Shown here: piece by piece, positions 11,883 through 23,630 of the stretch | Numbering within the stretch: position 1 is the stretch's first letter | How the letters are laid out: every line of letters begins with the position of its first letter | NCBI RefSeq assembly: GCF_027409185.1 | Contig: NC_084464.1 | Span: forward strand, 47,591,095-47,655,094 | Length of the DNA stretch: 64,000 bases | Source: Cynocephalus volans | Lineage: Eukaryota; Chordata; Mammalia; Dermoptera; Cynocephalidae | Reading direction: 5' to 3' | Notes under the pieces: model-generated | Seen by the model: only the letters and a program-made list of their open reading frames with translations | The model's database searches: none | Told to the model about the DNA's origin: nothing | Program-made: the position numbers and the translations under genes

Positions 11883-11919
<37 letters not shown>

Positions 11920-12003
11920 AGCTGGGCGGTGCAAGGATCTGAGCCCTTGACCTTGGTGTTATCACACCATGCTCTAACCAACTGAGATAACTGGCCAGCC
12001 CCC
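11883..12003 (-). repeat. tRNA-derived SINE, CYN-like monomer
   Basis: Read on the minus strand it begins GGCTGGCCAGTTATCTCAGT, continues TGGTTAGAGCATGGTG and ends in a poly-A (poly-T at 11883-11917 on plus). This keeps the A box and B box (GGGCTCAGATCC) of a tRNA-Ile-like promoter. It matches the colugo CYN family as I remember it. The target-site duplication is blurred by an adjacent TC tract. Confidence 0.8.
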
Positions 12004-12119
12004 ACGTCTCCTTTTAAGTCCATCTTTTTTCCCTCTGCTCGATGTTTGTGAGAGTCAGCCACGCTGCTGTGTGTAGCTATGGTTTTATTCTTAGGCTGAC
12101 GACACCGAGTATCAGAGCG

Positions 12120-12420
12120 GACGCAGCAACAGAACTCACAAGCTACTGGTGGGAGAGGGAAATGATACAGCTCCTTTTAAACACTGGGTGGCAACAACTG
12201 CTAAAGCCGAACAGACCAGCAATTCCACTGCTAGGTCTGTACACTACAGAAATGCATGCATGTGTTCCCCCCAAATAGCATTGATAAGTGTTACATCAGC
12301 ACTATTTGTAATAGCCAAAAACTCAAAACCTTGAAACTACTCCAATGACCATTAATAGGAAAGTGTATAAATAAATGGTGATATATTCACAAAATGGAGA
12401 GATTTTTTCTTTTTTCTCTG
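12120..12420 (+). repeat. L1 ORF2 3'-end fragment
   Basis: The DNA follows the familiar end of L1 ORF2: CTACTGGTGGGAGAGGGAAA, then CAGCAATTCCACTGCTAGGT, then an altered TTTGTAATAGCCAAAAAC and CAATGACCATTAATAGGAAA. It has many substitutions, so it is an old copy. Confidence 0.75.
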
Positions 12421-12429
12421 AGAGTCTGT

Positions 12430-13200
12430 ACATTGTTTTAGAAAGAATATTTACCCTCTTGTGTGGCCTGGGTGTGCCACGTAGTGGGGGGACACAGCAG
12501 AAAAACTCGGTCTTGGCGAGAATGAAGGTATCAAATGAAGGGGGTGAGTAGAAGAGAGGGCCCCCATTTCAGAGGTGGTGGGTGTGGAGGTTCTGAGTAG
12601 CAAATCTGGGAGAAGAATTGTCACGAGGGACGCTCAAACCTCTCTGAGTGTGGAACCCAGCCTCCCAGAAGCCTGCTCCAGCCCGGCAGAAGAATTTACA
12701 TATGGAAATGAGGCTCGGCCTTTGGCAAGCCCAGGAGCAAAGAGCAAGTTGGTGAGCATGCCCTCCTGTCCTGGCCATACCCGGTGCCTGGAACGGGCTC
12801 CAACGCACCCAGCCTCCTGGAGTGTCAGCTTCCTCCCCCTGAAAGTCTGTGACATCCCCTTTTCCAAGCTGTGTTAGGACTGAGAATCAAAGTCCCCTAT
12901 CCCAAAGGTAGTCTCAGTATATTCTTTTGGTTACTGTGTAAAAATGATTGGTTTCGGTCTTATACATGAAGTGCGCCATGAATCTCACTTTCTATCCAGT
13001 CTCCCCTGCCTTGTGACGTTTCCTATCCTTCCAGTTGTTTCCTGCAGTTCCCAGAATCTCCTCTCTCTCAGTTGTTTGTGGGTCCTTGCTGCAAGTGGGC
13101 AAATCAGATGACCATCATGATGGTGTGGAAAAGCCTGGCTTTGGCACCGGACGGACCTGCACTGTGATTCAGCGCCCCCTCCCACCCCCCTATGGGCGTA
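12430..13200. other. Intergenic, no gene recognised
   Basis: GC-moderate sequence with short open frames on both strands but no paired splice sites, recognised domain or clear repeat signature. Confidence 0.4.
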
Positions 13201-13209
13201 TTGGTGATT

Positions 13210-13590
13210 TAATAACAGCAGCAGCCAGCCGAATGTTTACTGTATGTCAGGCCCTGTGCTAATAACTTCTCCATACATCATTTATTTTTACCCCCACGAT
13301 AATGTTTGTAAAGTATATGTTGTTTATTATACAAATCAGGAAACTGAGGCTCAAAAAGGTACTCATAAAATAAACTGCTTATGTGACCCTGCTGGTAACT
13401 GGCAGATTAAAACCTGCCAGCCAGTTTCCAAAGCTTGCCATTAATCATGACACTCCACTGCTCTTCCGAGCCTGTATTCACAGCTGTTCAATGAGAATAA
13501 ATGATACCAACCTTGCAAAACTGCTGGGCAGCTTCAAGGAGGCGATTGGTAGGAGCACCGAGCACAGGGTGCGTAGCTGGCACTTGGGCA
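13210..13590. repeat. MIR-derived cluster
   Basis: A reverse MIR copy at about 13210-13360 (TGTATGTCAGGCCCTGTGCT; AATCAGGAAACTGAGGCTC) is followed by plus-strand MIR-like sequence at about 13480-13590 (GTTCAATGAGAATAAATGAT). Confidence 0.65.
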
Positions 13591-13837
13591 GCGGCATCTC
13601 TAGAGGTGCCCACACTTGGTCTCGCCTGTGGGACTGAGCTCTACGGCTCTCTCACGGAACTTGCTCCAAGCCTAACAGTGTTGCAAGTGAAGCCAGCTGG
13701 AATAAATCCCCAAACTCCTCTTTCCTTTGTCCTAAAGTGGATGCTAGCCTGCTCACCCTCCCGCGGCTCTGGCCATGTTCTCACACTCTGTAACAGTGAA
13801 GAAAGCATCTGGCTTCAGCCACAGTTTCTCACCCTCA

Positions 13838-14045
13838 GCTCTACTGACAGTTTGGACCAGGTAATTATTTGTTGGGGGGAAGGAGGCTGTCCTGTGTTTA
13901 TTATAGGATGTTTAGAAACATGCCTGGCCTCTACTCAATAGATGACAGTAGAACCCCTCCCAGTAGTGAAAACCAAAAATGCCTCCAGACACTCCCAAAT
14001 GTCCCCTGGACAGTGAAGTCACCCCCAGTTGATAACCACTGAATT
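13838..14045 (-). mobile_element. MER20-like hAT DNA transposon remnant
   Basis: The stretch shows the MER20 reverse pattern: TATAGGATGTTTAGAAACAT, then CCAAAAATGCCTCCAGACAC, then CCCAGTTGATAACCACTG at the inverted end. MER20 is a nonautonomous hAT-Charlie family of eutherians. The family name is from memory. Confidence 0.65.
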
Positions 14046-14459
14046 CAGCAATAACAACATATGATGATCTCATGTAACTAGGGGTCTCCAAAGGCAGGTA
14101 GTTTCGGGTTTGGTGCAGCAGCTCCATGATGCCAACAAGGACCAGTTTTGTCCTGATGTCCATCACTTATGATCACAAGATGGCTGCCACAGATCCCATT
14201 GCCACCATCGCAATCCCACTCAGAAGCAGGCAGGAGGTCATTTGTGGCATCACCTTTAATCTAGAGTTTTTCCACACACTTCTCAGCAGATCTCTCCTAT
14301 GTCTTATTGGCCAAAACAGATTTCTATGTCCAACCCTAGCTGCAAGGGAGGCTGGAAAAGTGACGAGAAGTAAAGGGGGAGGGGCTGGAGATGGAGTGGG
14401 CCCTCCACGACACAGCAATGAGGGCACTTTCATACTTGTGGAAATCATTTGTCTGTCTG

Positions 14460-15000
14460 CTTTCCTCACTAGAACATGAGCACCTTCAGGACAGGCACCC
14501 GTTTTCCTCTTATCCTCAGAACTTAGCCTGGTGCTCAGCACTTAGAAGGTGCTCAATCAATGCTCACTGAATGAATGAACAAATAAATCGAACAGCCAAT
14601 GATTTGGCCTTCTCCCTTCCTTGCTTATATCACCAAGACCCCTAAATAGGCAATGATTTATGCACATGTAAACTAAACTTGGTCTAACTACAAACAAGCC
14701 TGTGATGCAAATGATGGTGCAAACATCTCTCAGTCCCTCCCACAAGCCCTGACCCCTCTCTTTGCCTGGAACATTCTTCCTACCACTCCAACCCCCCCAC
14801 CCCCTTCATCTGGCCAGCTCCTTCTCACCCTCTAGGTTTCAGCTTAGGCATCACTGCCTCTGGGAAGTCTTCCCTAACCTCCCCAGTGGGGCTCAGGGGT
14901 CTTGGCCCCCTATGCTGCTCCATCCCAGCACTGTTCACACTGTGTGTGACTGTCTCCCTAGCAGGACAATAAATGCCCATGGGGACCAGAACAGCTTGTC
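14460..15000 (+). repeat. L2 LINE 3'-end fragments
   Basis: Two L2-type pieces are visible. About 14465-14580 has GAACATGAGCACCTTCAGGA and GAAGGTGCTCAATCAATGCT. About 14760-15000 has GCCTGGAACATTCTTCC and CTGGGAAGTCTTCCCTAACC, typical of L2 3' regions. Confidence 0.65.
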
Positions 15001-15723
15001 CTTCACCACCAGATTCTCCATAAACTTGTTGATTGAATCATTTATACTGATACTGGGTCCACTAGCTCTTGGCTTGGCTCTCCAAAATTTGTTACTGGAC
15101 ACAAATCTGGCAGCCTGCCCCCTTTCAAAAGCAAACCACTCAAAAGTCAAATGTTGGTGAAAAAGGAAGTCAGCTTTATTCAGGAATACCAGTGACCTAA
15201 GGAGGGATATTAGGCTAACCCATCTCTCCAGTAAACCTGAAGGAGGACGGCCAGACATCTCAAAGACTCAGATTTGAGGGGTGTTTAAAGAAGGAGTTGA
15301 GGGAGTGAGATGTGGGAAATGAAAAGCAGGAAGGAGGGAGATGTGAGCTGTGGGGACTCCGTGCTAGGAGTCAGGTGCAAGTTTAGCCAAGACTCCATCT
15401 GGTTTCTGCTCCAGTCCTTGCTGTTGTCTCAGGGTCCTGCTGGAGGGTGGAATCAGCACAGCTTTATTGATGTCTTCTTTGGTTTCCCTTGGATAGTACG
15501 TGCAAGTCTGCAGCTCCAGGATGGCTGGAAAATAACTCCGCATTCACATAAATAATGTCATCTTGCCCCATACTCAAGGTTCAGAATATCAAATAACTAT
15601 GGGAAAAGAGGGAACTCAGATAAATGTATGCCAAGAAAAAAACTGTCTTTTAAAAATTTGCCTACAGACCATGCAGCTTTAGGTCCCAGCATGGCTTTAA
15701 TCCTGCTCACTGCAACAATACCA

Positions 15724-16206
15724 GGGGTTGCAAAGCTTTTCTGTAAAGAGCCAGATAGCAAGTATTTTCATCTTTGCAGGCTGTATGATCTCTGTTGCAA
15801 CTATTCAACTCTGCAGTTGGAGTGAGAAAGCAGCCATAGATAATACTTAAAAAAATAAGCATGACTGTGTTCCAACAAAACTCTATTTATGGGCACTGAA
15901 ATTTGAATTTCATATAAATTTCATATGTCATGAAATATTATTCTTTTTTTTTTTTTTTTTTTTTTTGTCTTTTTCGTGACCGGCACTCAGCCAGTGAGTG
16001 CACTGGCCAGTCCTATATAGGATCCGAACCCACGGCGTGAGCATCGCTCCACTCCCAGTGCCACACTCTCCCGAGTGCACCGCAGGCTCGGCCCAAAATA
16101 TTATTCTTTAAAAAAACTTTTTTAACCGTCTAAAAATGTAAAAACCATTTGTAAAGGCTCTCGGACCATACAAAAACAGGTGACAGGCCAGAGTTTGTTG
16201 ACCCTG
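15724..16206 (+). mobile_element. hAT-type nonautonomous DNA transposon, split by a SINE
   Basis: The element begins CAGGGGTTGCAAAGC and ends TTTGTTGACCCTG, imperfect inverted repeats. The interior TTCTGTAAAGAGCCAGATAG and GGGCACTGAAATTTGAATTT is a familiar mammalian hAT-family sequence. Degenerate 8-base flanks (AACAATAC and ATTAATAC) could be the original duplication. It is interrupted at 15946-16095 by a younger SINE. I could not recall the family name with certainty. Confidence 0.65.
15946..16095 (-). repeat. tRNA-derived SINE (CYN-like, second type)
   Basis: On the minus strand it begins GGGCCGAGCCTGCGGTGCAC, includes a B-box-like GTGGGTTCGGATCC and TATATAGGACTGGCC, and ends in poly-A (plus-strand T tract from 15946). 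A 13-base duplication AAATATTATTCTT flanks it at 15933-15945 and 16096-16108. It sits inside the hAT element at 15724-16206. Confidence 0.8.
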
Positions 16207-16689
16207 ATTAATACTGAAAGTCACACAATTTAGGTTTTCCAGATCATTCTTAGGGATACAACAGGATCACTTAAAGTAGAAATACACAGTATTTCTTAAC
16301 ATCAAGCGGTAAATTAAACTCGGAAGTGCATTAAATGATTTAGCCATCACAACCCAGGAGACCATATCTTAGAAAACCAAAGTTGGTTTAAGATTAGGGA
16401 ACTGTTACTACCGGGGAACACATCAATAGGTTCAACCAAAAATGTTTGACAATTTCTATATGCAATCCTGGTGAAAATTTTTAAAACTGGGCATAGAAGA
16501 ATATTTGTTTTCCATGATAAAAATTATTTATCTTAAATAATATTCAAAACATTATTTGGATTAATGAAAGTAATCACTAGAAAAATTAAAAACAAGTTAA
16601 CAGAGACTGGTTGCCCCCAAGGAGTGGGAGTGAGGGTGGGTTTCCTGTGATACTAGTTTGCTTTTTTTTTTTTTTTTAGACCAGGTCTC

Positions 16690-17150
16690 CTGTATTACTA
16701 TGCTGTGTTGGCTGGCACATACGTGGAGATACAGGAACTTCCATGTACTGCTGGGGGTTTGGGCAGGTATATAGACTGGTGCAGCCATTCTGGAAAACAA
16801 TCAGGCATTATTAGTCAAAATTGGTGCATATATTCCCAGGATTCAGCAATTCCACTCCTAGGTATACACGCCAAAGAAATTCTCACAGAGCTCCTGAAGG
16901 GTGCTTGTACAATGGTGTCCACAGCAACACTATTTGTGGTAGCAGGGAGTAAAGATCTTGGAAGAGAGGCAGATACAATGCAGTGGGTGTACACCCTGGG
17001 GAATTATGCACACACTAGAGGCATCTAATCTGATGAACATATAGCAAAGTGGAAGTATCCTAAAAATGTAGTGTTTAGTGAAAAAAGGTAAGAAACAGAA
17101 TGAGATGTGCCCAATAACATTTATGTAAACTTAAAATACACACATACAAA
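16690..17150 (+). repeat. L1 ORF2 3'-end and 3'UTR fragment
   Basis: The sequence follows L1 ORF2: ACTGCTGGGGGTTTGGGC, CTGGAAAACAATCAGGCATT, CAATTCCACTCCTAGGTATA, then the 3'UTR-like AAAAAGGTAAGAAACAGAAT. The reading frame is broken. Confidence 0.75.
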
Positions 17151-17534
17151 ACAACAATGCCTGGTTTATAAGAACGCATGCAAAAAGATATACATTAAAC
17201 ACATAAGTAGGGTTACTTCGGGAGAGGAATCCGTGGGATGAATTCATGCATAATACATACAAGAGGGGGACTTGTCTGGGCCAATGATGCTGCACCATGA
17301 ACACTGGAGCTTCTGAAGGAAACTCAAAAACAAGCAAGCAAACAAAACAAAAGCAAACAAGAAAAGAATAAATCTTTTAAATTTGCTAACATCATAAACA
17401 AAAGTGAAAAAGAATAAAGAGAAAGCCAATTGTCTCATAATTAGTTAACATTGTTTTTGGAATTTCTGACCAATGCAATAAGACATGAGATAGAAATAAA
17501 AGGTCTAGTAAAAGATGGGTAAGTAAACGAAAAT

Positions 17535-18118
17535 GTAAAATGATGAAGCCACTATGGAAAACAGTATGGAAGTTCCTCAAAAAATTAAAAATAGAATTAC
17601 CACATGACTCAGCAATCCTGTCTCTGGGTATTTATTCAAAAGAATTGAAATGAGGATCTCAAAGAGGTAACTGCACTCCCATGTTCATTGCAGCATTATT
17701 CACAATAGCCAGCATGTGGACAACCTAAATGTCCATTGGTGGATGAATAAAGAAAATGTTTTATATGCATACAATGGAATATTATTCAGCTGTGAAAAAG
17801 AAGGAAATCCCACCAATGTGACAACGTGGGTAAACCTTTAGAACTAAATGAAATAAGCCAGTCACAGAAGGGCAGATACTGCATGATTTCACTTCTCTCT
17901 AAACTCATAGAAGCAGAAAGTACAGTGGTGGTTGCCAGGGGTTGGGGAGAGGGAAATAGGGAGTTGTTCAAGTGGAATAAAGTTAGTTGTACAAGATAAA
18001 TAAGTTCTAGAAATCTACTGTACAACATTGTGCTCATCATTAATAATACTTTACTGTACACAAAAATTTAAGAGTGTACATCTCATGTTATCTGTTCTTA
18101 CCACAATTCTTTAAAAAG
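17535..18118 (+). repeat. L1 3'-end fragment
   Basis: AGCCACTATGGAAAACAGTA, CAGCAATCCTGTCTCTGGGT and TGGAATATTATTCAGCTGTG mark the end of an old L1 ORF2. The L1 3'UTR with GTGGTGGTTGCCAGGGGTTG follows to about 18118. Confidence 0.8.
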
Positions 18119-18399
18119 GCAGATAGAGATGAAAGTAGACATAGAGGTAGAGGAAGGCAAAATTATTATCACTTGCAAAAATATAATTACTCACCCAGAA
18201 AACTGGGATCAACTGAAAAATTTTAGAATTAATAATACAGAAGAACTTGTGTGCAAAATAAATACACCCCAAAAAGTCAAGTTTTTCTATTTACTGTTAT
18301 TTACTAATATTTTCTATTGACTATTTTATTTCTTTATAACTAGTTAAAAGGTGTGATTGGCAGAAAATATTCCAGCCACAATAGCAATTTTAAAACACA

Positions 18400-20035
18400 C
18401 CAAATACCCCTAAAAATAAATGTGTCAGATCTATAAGAGATGTAAAAGATTTGAATAAATATTTTAAAATCCATATTCTTGAATGGAAAGCTTAAGGAGA
18501 AAATTTCAGTTTCTCTCGATTAATTCATAGTTCTCCACTTCCAGTTGAAATTCTGGAAGAATTTAACACAATTAGAATTTAGAAATTGACAAAATTTCCC
18601 AGGCCATATTTTACCTGGAAAATTAACAGGAGAGATTACTATAAAATTTTGGAAAGAAAAATAAATTGAGATGAGGCACAGACACTTTCTCTGCTAGATA
18701 GTAAATGCACTGTTAAGCTAGGGAAATAAAAAGTCTGCATTAACAAGAATTAATCGGCAAATCAATGGGAAAAAATAGGTAGCTCTGAAATCATTCCAGA
18801 TAATACATGAACGTCATGGATGAGAAAGGGAGCTCACAAACCAATAAGAGACGGATTGTGCAGCAAATGGTGTTGGGGAAATTGACTGGGGGGTGGAGAA
18901 AGATTGGTTGAGATCCACACTTTACACTGTACCCCAAAAATAATTTCCAAATGGACTAAAGTATTATATGTAAAAAATAATGCCACTTTTTCTTAGTGTT
19001 TACTTGTACATATTTGTGGGGTGCAGTGTGTTGTTTCAATACATGCACATACGGCACAGTGATTCACTTAGGGCAGACAGCCTAGTTTTCACTCGCTAGT
19101 CCACCACTTCTCTTCCCCCTCCAGGCCTCCCCTCCTGGCCTCTGGCAACCATTACTCTCCTCCCTACTTCCATGAGAACCACTTTTTCTTTTTTTTAGAT
19201 TCCACATATGAGTGAGCTCATGCAGTATTTGTCTTTCTGTGCCCGACTTACTTCACTCAACATGATGGTTTCTAGTTCCATCCATGTTGCTGCACATGAT
19301 AGGATATCATTTCTTTTTATGGCTGCGTAGTACTCCATTGTGTATATATAGCTCAGTATTTTTTTAGCCATTCATCCACTGATGGGCATTTAGGTTGATT
19401 CCATCTCCTGGCTATTGTGAACATGGGAGTGCAGGTATCTTTTTGGTATATTGATTTCATTTCCTTTGGGTATATGCCCAGTAGTGGGATAGCTGGGTCG
19501 TAAGGTGGATCTATTGTTAGTTCTCTGAGGGCCCTCCATACTGTTTTCCACAATGGCTGTGCCAATTTACATTCCCACCAGCGACATAGGAGAGTTCCTT
19601 TTTCTCCACATCCTCGCCAGCATTTGTTATTTTCTGTATTGTTGATAATAGCCATTCCAACTGGGGTGAGATGATATCTCATTGTGGTTTTAATTTGCAT
19701 TTCCTTGATGATTAGTATTTTGAGCATTTTTTCATGTGCTTATTGGCTTCTTTTGAGAAATGTCTGTTCAGGTCCTAAAAAGCTAAAAAAAAAAGGGGGG
19801 GGGGCAAATAAATTTGGGTGAAGGACTTTCTAAGAATAACTTTCTAACAATAACTAGAAGAATTACATAAGGAAAGAAGGATAGACTTGACTATATCAAA
19901 ATTATAAATTTGTGAGTATGAAAACTCTATACAAAGTTAAAAAACAAACAACCAAACTAGGAAAAATTATTTCCAACAAATAATACAGACAAAGGGTTAT
20001 TCTTCTTATTTTATGAAGGACTCAAAAATAAATAA
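18400..20035 (+). repeat. Older L1 fragment interrupted by a younger L1
   Basis: L1 ORF2-like A-rich sequence on the plus strand (AAATGGTGTTGGGGAAATTG near 18867, ACTGTACCCCAAAAATAATT near 18928) stops near 18985. It resumes at about 19800 with AGACTTGACTATATCAAAAT. A minus-strand L1 occupies the gap. Confidence 0.65.
18985..19795 (-). repeat. L1 3' end (ORF2 C-terminus plus 3'UTR), inserted in an older L1
   Basis: The minus strand has an open frame at 19727-19353 that reads as the C-terminal part of L1 ORF2p: [14 protein letters not shown], then [12 protein letters not shown], then [14 protein letters not shown] and [16 protein letters not shown]. The 3'UTR follows to about 18985. The element is 5'-truncated. 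The long open frame suggests a younger age than its neighbours. Confidence 0.85.
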
Positions 20036-20060
20036 ATACAAAAATAAATACAAATTTTGT

Positions 20061-20160
20061 CTGGCCAGTTAGCTCAGCCGGTTAAAGCACGACCTTGTAA
20101 TACCAACGTCAGGAGTTCAGATCCCCTTACCTGCCAGCCACCCCCAAATAAATAAATAAA
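20061..20160 (+). repeat. tRNA-derived SINE, CYN-like monomer
   Basis: CTGGCCAGTTAGCTCAGCCG, GTTAAAGCACGACCTTG and a B-box-like GAGTTCAGATCC are followed by an AAATAAATAAAT tail. Imperfect duplications of about 17 bases ending CAAATTTTG lie at 20042-20059 and 20154-20171. Confidence 0.82.
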
Positions 20161-21129
20161 TGCAAATTTTGAAAATAATAAATGCATAATAAATATTTAG
20201 CTTTATTGTTAATATCTAACTGCACCTCATATACGTGGTTTACTTCCATGTGTATATGCTATGACGCAATATTAAGTAGAAACATTAAGATATAAAATTG
20301 CATGTGCAGAATAATCCAAATGATATTAAAACATACACATGTACTTTTAAAAATGGAAATACAATCATCTAAATATTTTTAATGACTTTGGTTTGGAATA
20401 GAATTACAGGTGATTTTTGTTTATTTCATCTATTTTTTATTTTTTGCCAAAGATCCCAAATTTTCCATAGTAAATGTGTATTATTTAAATATCCAGTTTT
20501 TGAAAATTAGTTAACAGTGTTTCCCTGGCTTCGTCCCCTACAAGGTGAATTATAGAAACAGGCCCTTTTTGTCAAACGGGGTTTGAGGGGAAGCTTCCTG
20601 AAGAATCTCCCACAGTGACAGCTTCCAGCCCACCGTGGCCCAGGGGACACATGCTCCCGCCACACTGGGCCTCAAACAGAGGACCTCCAGCTGCAGGGTC
20701 AGGCTTCTCTGCCACAAAGAGAATGCCAAGCCATGGCTCCCGCTCTCAGGACACTAAACACGTGCAAATCAAGCCTTCCCATTTGGGAGTGACGACAAGC
20801 AGAGAGGAGGTGATGTGTTCAAGAACGCCCCTGTTCCTCAGGAGCTAACCATCTGCCCAAATGCCCATCTACTTCTCCTTCCATTGAGCTTCCCAGTTCT
20901 TTCTGCAAATGGGCCCCATTATGCCCACCCTCCAGCCACGTCTGAACTGGATGACAGGATACAAATCAGTCCTCAGGAGCTGGCACCTCTTATCCAGACA
21001 GGAGGTTGTGCAAATGAGTAGGCAAGGAGAGGTCTGCAGCCCTCATTACACAATGTGCCACGACTAATTCAGTGCAGGAGCTTGGAGAGGAGGAGAGCAG
21101 CAATTGTCCCCAGTTGTGTTGGGTCCTTC

Positions 21130-21885
21130 TCTGTAATGGGCTTAAGAACGGCCTCAAAAGGGTATGTCTAAGTCCTAATGCCCAGAACCTGTGAATGTGG
21201 CCTTATTTGGAAAAAGGTTGTGTGCAGATGTAATTTTTTTTTAATTCATATATGTATGTAAAAGTATTAAAACAAAGTCTAGATGAAAATACAACAAACA
21301 TAACAGCAGGTAAGAAAGAATCAGGAGGGGGAGTGGTTGGTGGTTGAATGAGGCTACCTTTATCTGTAACAATCTAATTCATTAAAAAAACAGATTCATG
21401 CATTACTTGGGTACTTAGAACTGACTTAACTTCAAAAAAGCAAAAAGCAACATACAGATTAAGACAAAGTCTGGTGGCATATGTCAGTGAGTAAAAGCTG
21501 AACTCATCACACCAGGCTTTGGTGCCTCTCTGCAGATGTAATTAAGATAAGAATCTCAAGATGAAATCATCCAGGATTTAGAGTGGGCCTATAATCCAAT
21601 GACAGGTGTCTATAAAAGAAAGGTGGATGGAGGTTTGAGAGTCATAGAGACACAAAGGGAAGACAGACACATGAAGGTAGGCAGAGACCAGAATGATGCA
21701 TGCACCAACCAAGGAACGGAAAGGACTCTCCCTCAGAGCCTCCGAGGGGAACCCACCTCTGCTGACACCTTGATTTTGGAGCCCTGGCCTCCTGTGAGAG
21801 AATACATTTCTGCAAATTTTTCAAACCTGTTCAAGCCTCCAAGTTTGTGGTAGTTTGTTACAGCAGCCACAGGAAACTAAGCCAC
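21130..21885 (+). repeat. MaLR/ERVL-type LTR, interrupted by a retroposed insert
   Basis: AATGTGGCCTTATTTGG, GCAGATGTAATTAAGAT, GAGTGGGCCTATAATCCAAT, GACACCTTGATTTTGGAGCC and GTGGTAGTTTGTTACAGCAG follow the layout of MaLR-type LTRs. The element is split at 21236-21530 by a younger insert with a perfect duplication. The exact subfamily is not claimed. Confidence 0.6.
21236..21530 (-). repeat. Retroposed transcript fragment of unknown source
   Basis: A 295-base insert begins with a T run at 21236 (poly-A on minus) and is flanked by an exact 13-base duplication TGCAGATGTAATT at 21223-21235 and 21531-21543. The insert is not a SINE or L1 known to me. On minus it ends ACATACATATATGAATT plus the A tail, without AATAAA. 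It looks like the 3' end of an mRNA copied by L1 machinery and 5'-truncated. Confidence 0.7.
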
Positions 21886-22069
21886 TCTCTTTCACACCCA
21901 GCCACTCGGCAGTCTGGAAGGGGCCTGCTGGAGCACCTCACTTTGACTGTCCTGGTTGTCCAGCCAAAGGGGTGGGCGCCAGGCAGATGGCGGGGCCTGA
22001 AGGCCTTCCATCCTGTCACTTTCAACATGTTCTCTTCATGGCCCTAAAATGCAAGCAAATAAAATGACA

Positions 22070-23630
22070 TAGACAGGAAATAATCTTGAAGTAAGAAATC
22101 TAACTCGGAGAAAAAATGCCCTTAGTGACTTTCATTCTTAGTCATCTCCGACCTTCCCATTAAGTCCAGGGTAGGACCCAGTTTCCACCAGCAGAGGTAA
22201 AACTTGAGGGCCAGGCCCTTCTGCAATTCCCCAAGAATGTGATCAGATAGTGGGACATCAGGCCCTAGGCCCCAGCTGGAAGGAGCCATGTTTCAGGGAA
22301 AGGGCGGGCCTTTGCAGCAACAAATGACTTGTCCTCTAGGCTGATAAACAAGAACTTCCCACCAACCAGAAAATGAGCCGTCCAGGATGGACTTCGAGAA
22401 TCTTATCAAAACAATAGCCTATTGACAGGGGCAAGCCTGTCAGGACAACTTTGCCAAGAGCAGTACTGTTGTACTACAGCAATGATACATGCCCGTGTAG
22501 ACTCAAAACACCAGAGACCCTCATAACAACCACTCCTTAGAGACAGCCACTGTTTTGAATAAGCTCTTTGAGGATTCCTTTTCTATGCATCATATATTAT
22601 TATTTGTACAGATGGGAGCATTCAATACATACTGGTTTTTTTCCTTTTTATTTATTTATTTATTGGTTTATTGGTTTTTTGTTCTGGTGGTGGCAGTTCT
22701 ACAATAAACATTGTCTTAAGGGAGTTTTTGGTCAGAGAGAAGGGGAGACTTCCTTTTCCCTTCCAAGCCTCAAATAGTTTATTTTTTAAATCTTGGTTAA
22801 CATGCATCTATTTGACAGACAACTCCAGGTAGTAGTCAAAATTTGGAACATTTGGCAACCTTATCTGCTAGTTTCCACTACAGATGTAAGAAAAAAGTGT
22901 CCTCATGCTTTCTGTCTGTCTGGTTGTGGCAGCCAAGACTGAAAACAGGAATACAGGGGGAACAAATTAAAAATTAAAAAAAACCCAAAAACTTAGTGAG
23001 CAAAAGGGTGCAGAACTCCAAAAGTCCATCACTACTTAGGAGGGGTGTTCAGCAAGGTCCCTGCATTTTCCACACAAGATGACATTAAAGAATAATTGCA
23101 TTTTACCAACACTGGCTTCTCAGCCTTGACACCTTCCAAAATTGGATTGGAACCAACTCCCACCCAACCAACTCCCACCCCGACTTAGGCAAGCAGGGAT
23201 GGCAGAAGGGGACAAGGAGGTGGACCAAAATCAGCTTGTCCCCAGCAAGGTCACTGCCTCCCTCCCCAAAACAACACCCCTCCCTTTTGGAAACCCAAGA
23301 TGGTTGACAATTAAGACATCCAAGTCCAACTTTTCCATTCTCGCTTGGGGCACTGAGAGGTACGTAAAATTCTCATGACATATGGAAGACTTGAAGACTA
23401 GCAAATATCCCATGCTTTTAGTCTAACTCTTTGAAATAATTTATAGAAATTACCTTATAAAACAATAGTAGCTAAGCCTTGCTGTGCCATGTTCTTTGAA
23501 TGACAGTTTTACCAGTTCCAAATATTCACAGACAAGGGCAGCATCACCATTTGGCAAATTGCCCAGAGACCCCAGCCCTGCCCCTGCAGGAGGGCCATGG
23601 GTCCCTCCTCATCAATTCTTACAGATCTAC
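22070..23630. other. Intergenic; low-complexity and possible L1 remnants
   Basis: About 22500-22800 is AT-rich with L1-3'UTR-like features such as CATATATTATTATTTGTACA and a TTTATTTATTTATT run. The rest shows no gene, paired splice sites or clear repeat. Confidence 0.4.

Noticed and set aside
20061-20142. Possible functional tRNA gene
   Set aside because: The tRNA-like part is followed by an A-rich tail and flanked by a target-site duplication, and the anticodon arm is degenerate, so it is a SINE. The same applies to the other tRNA-like units.
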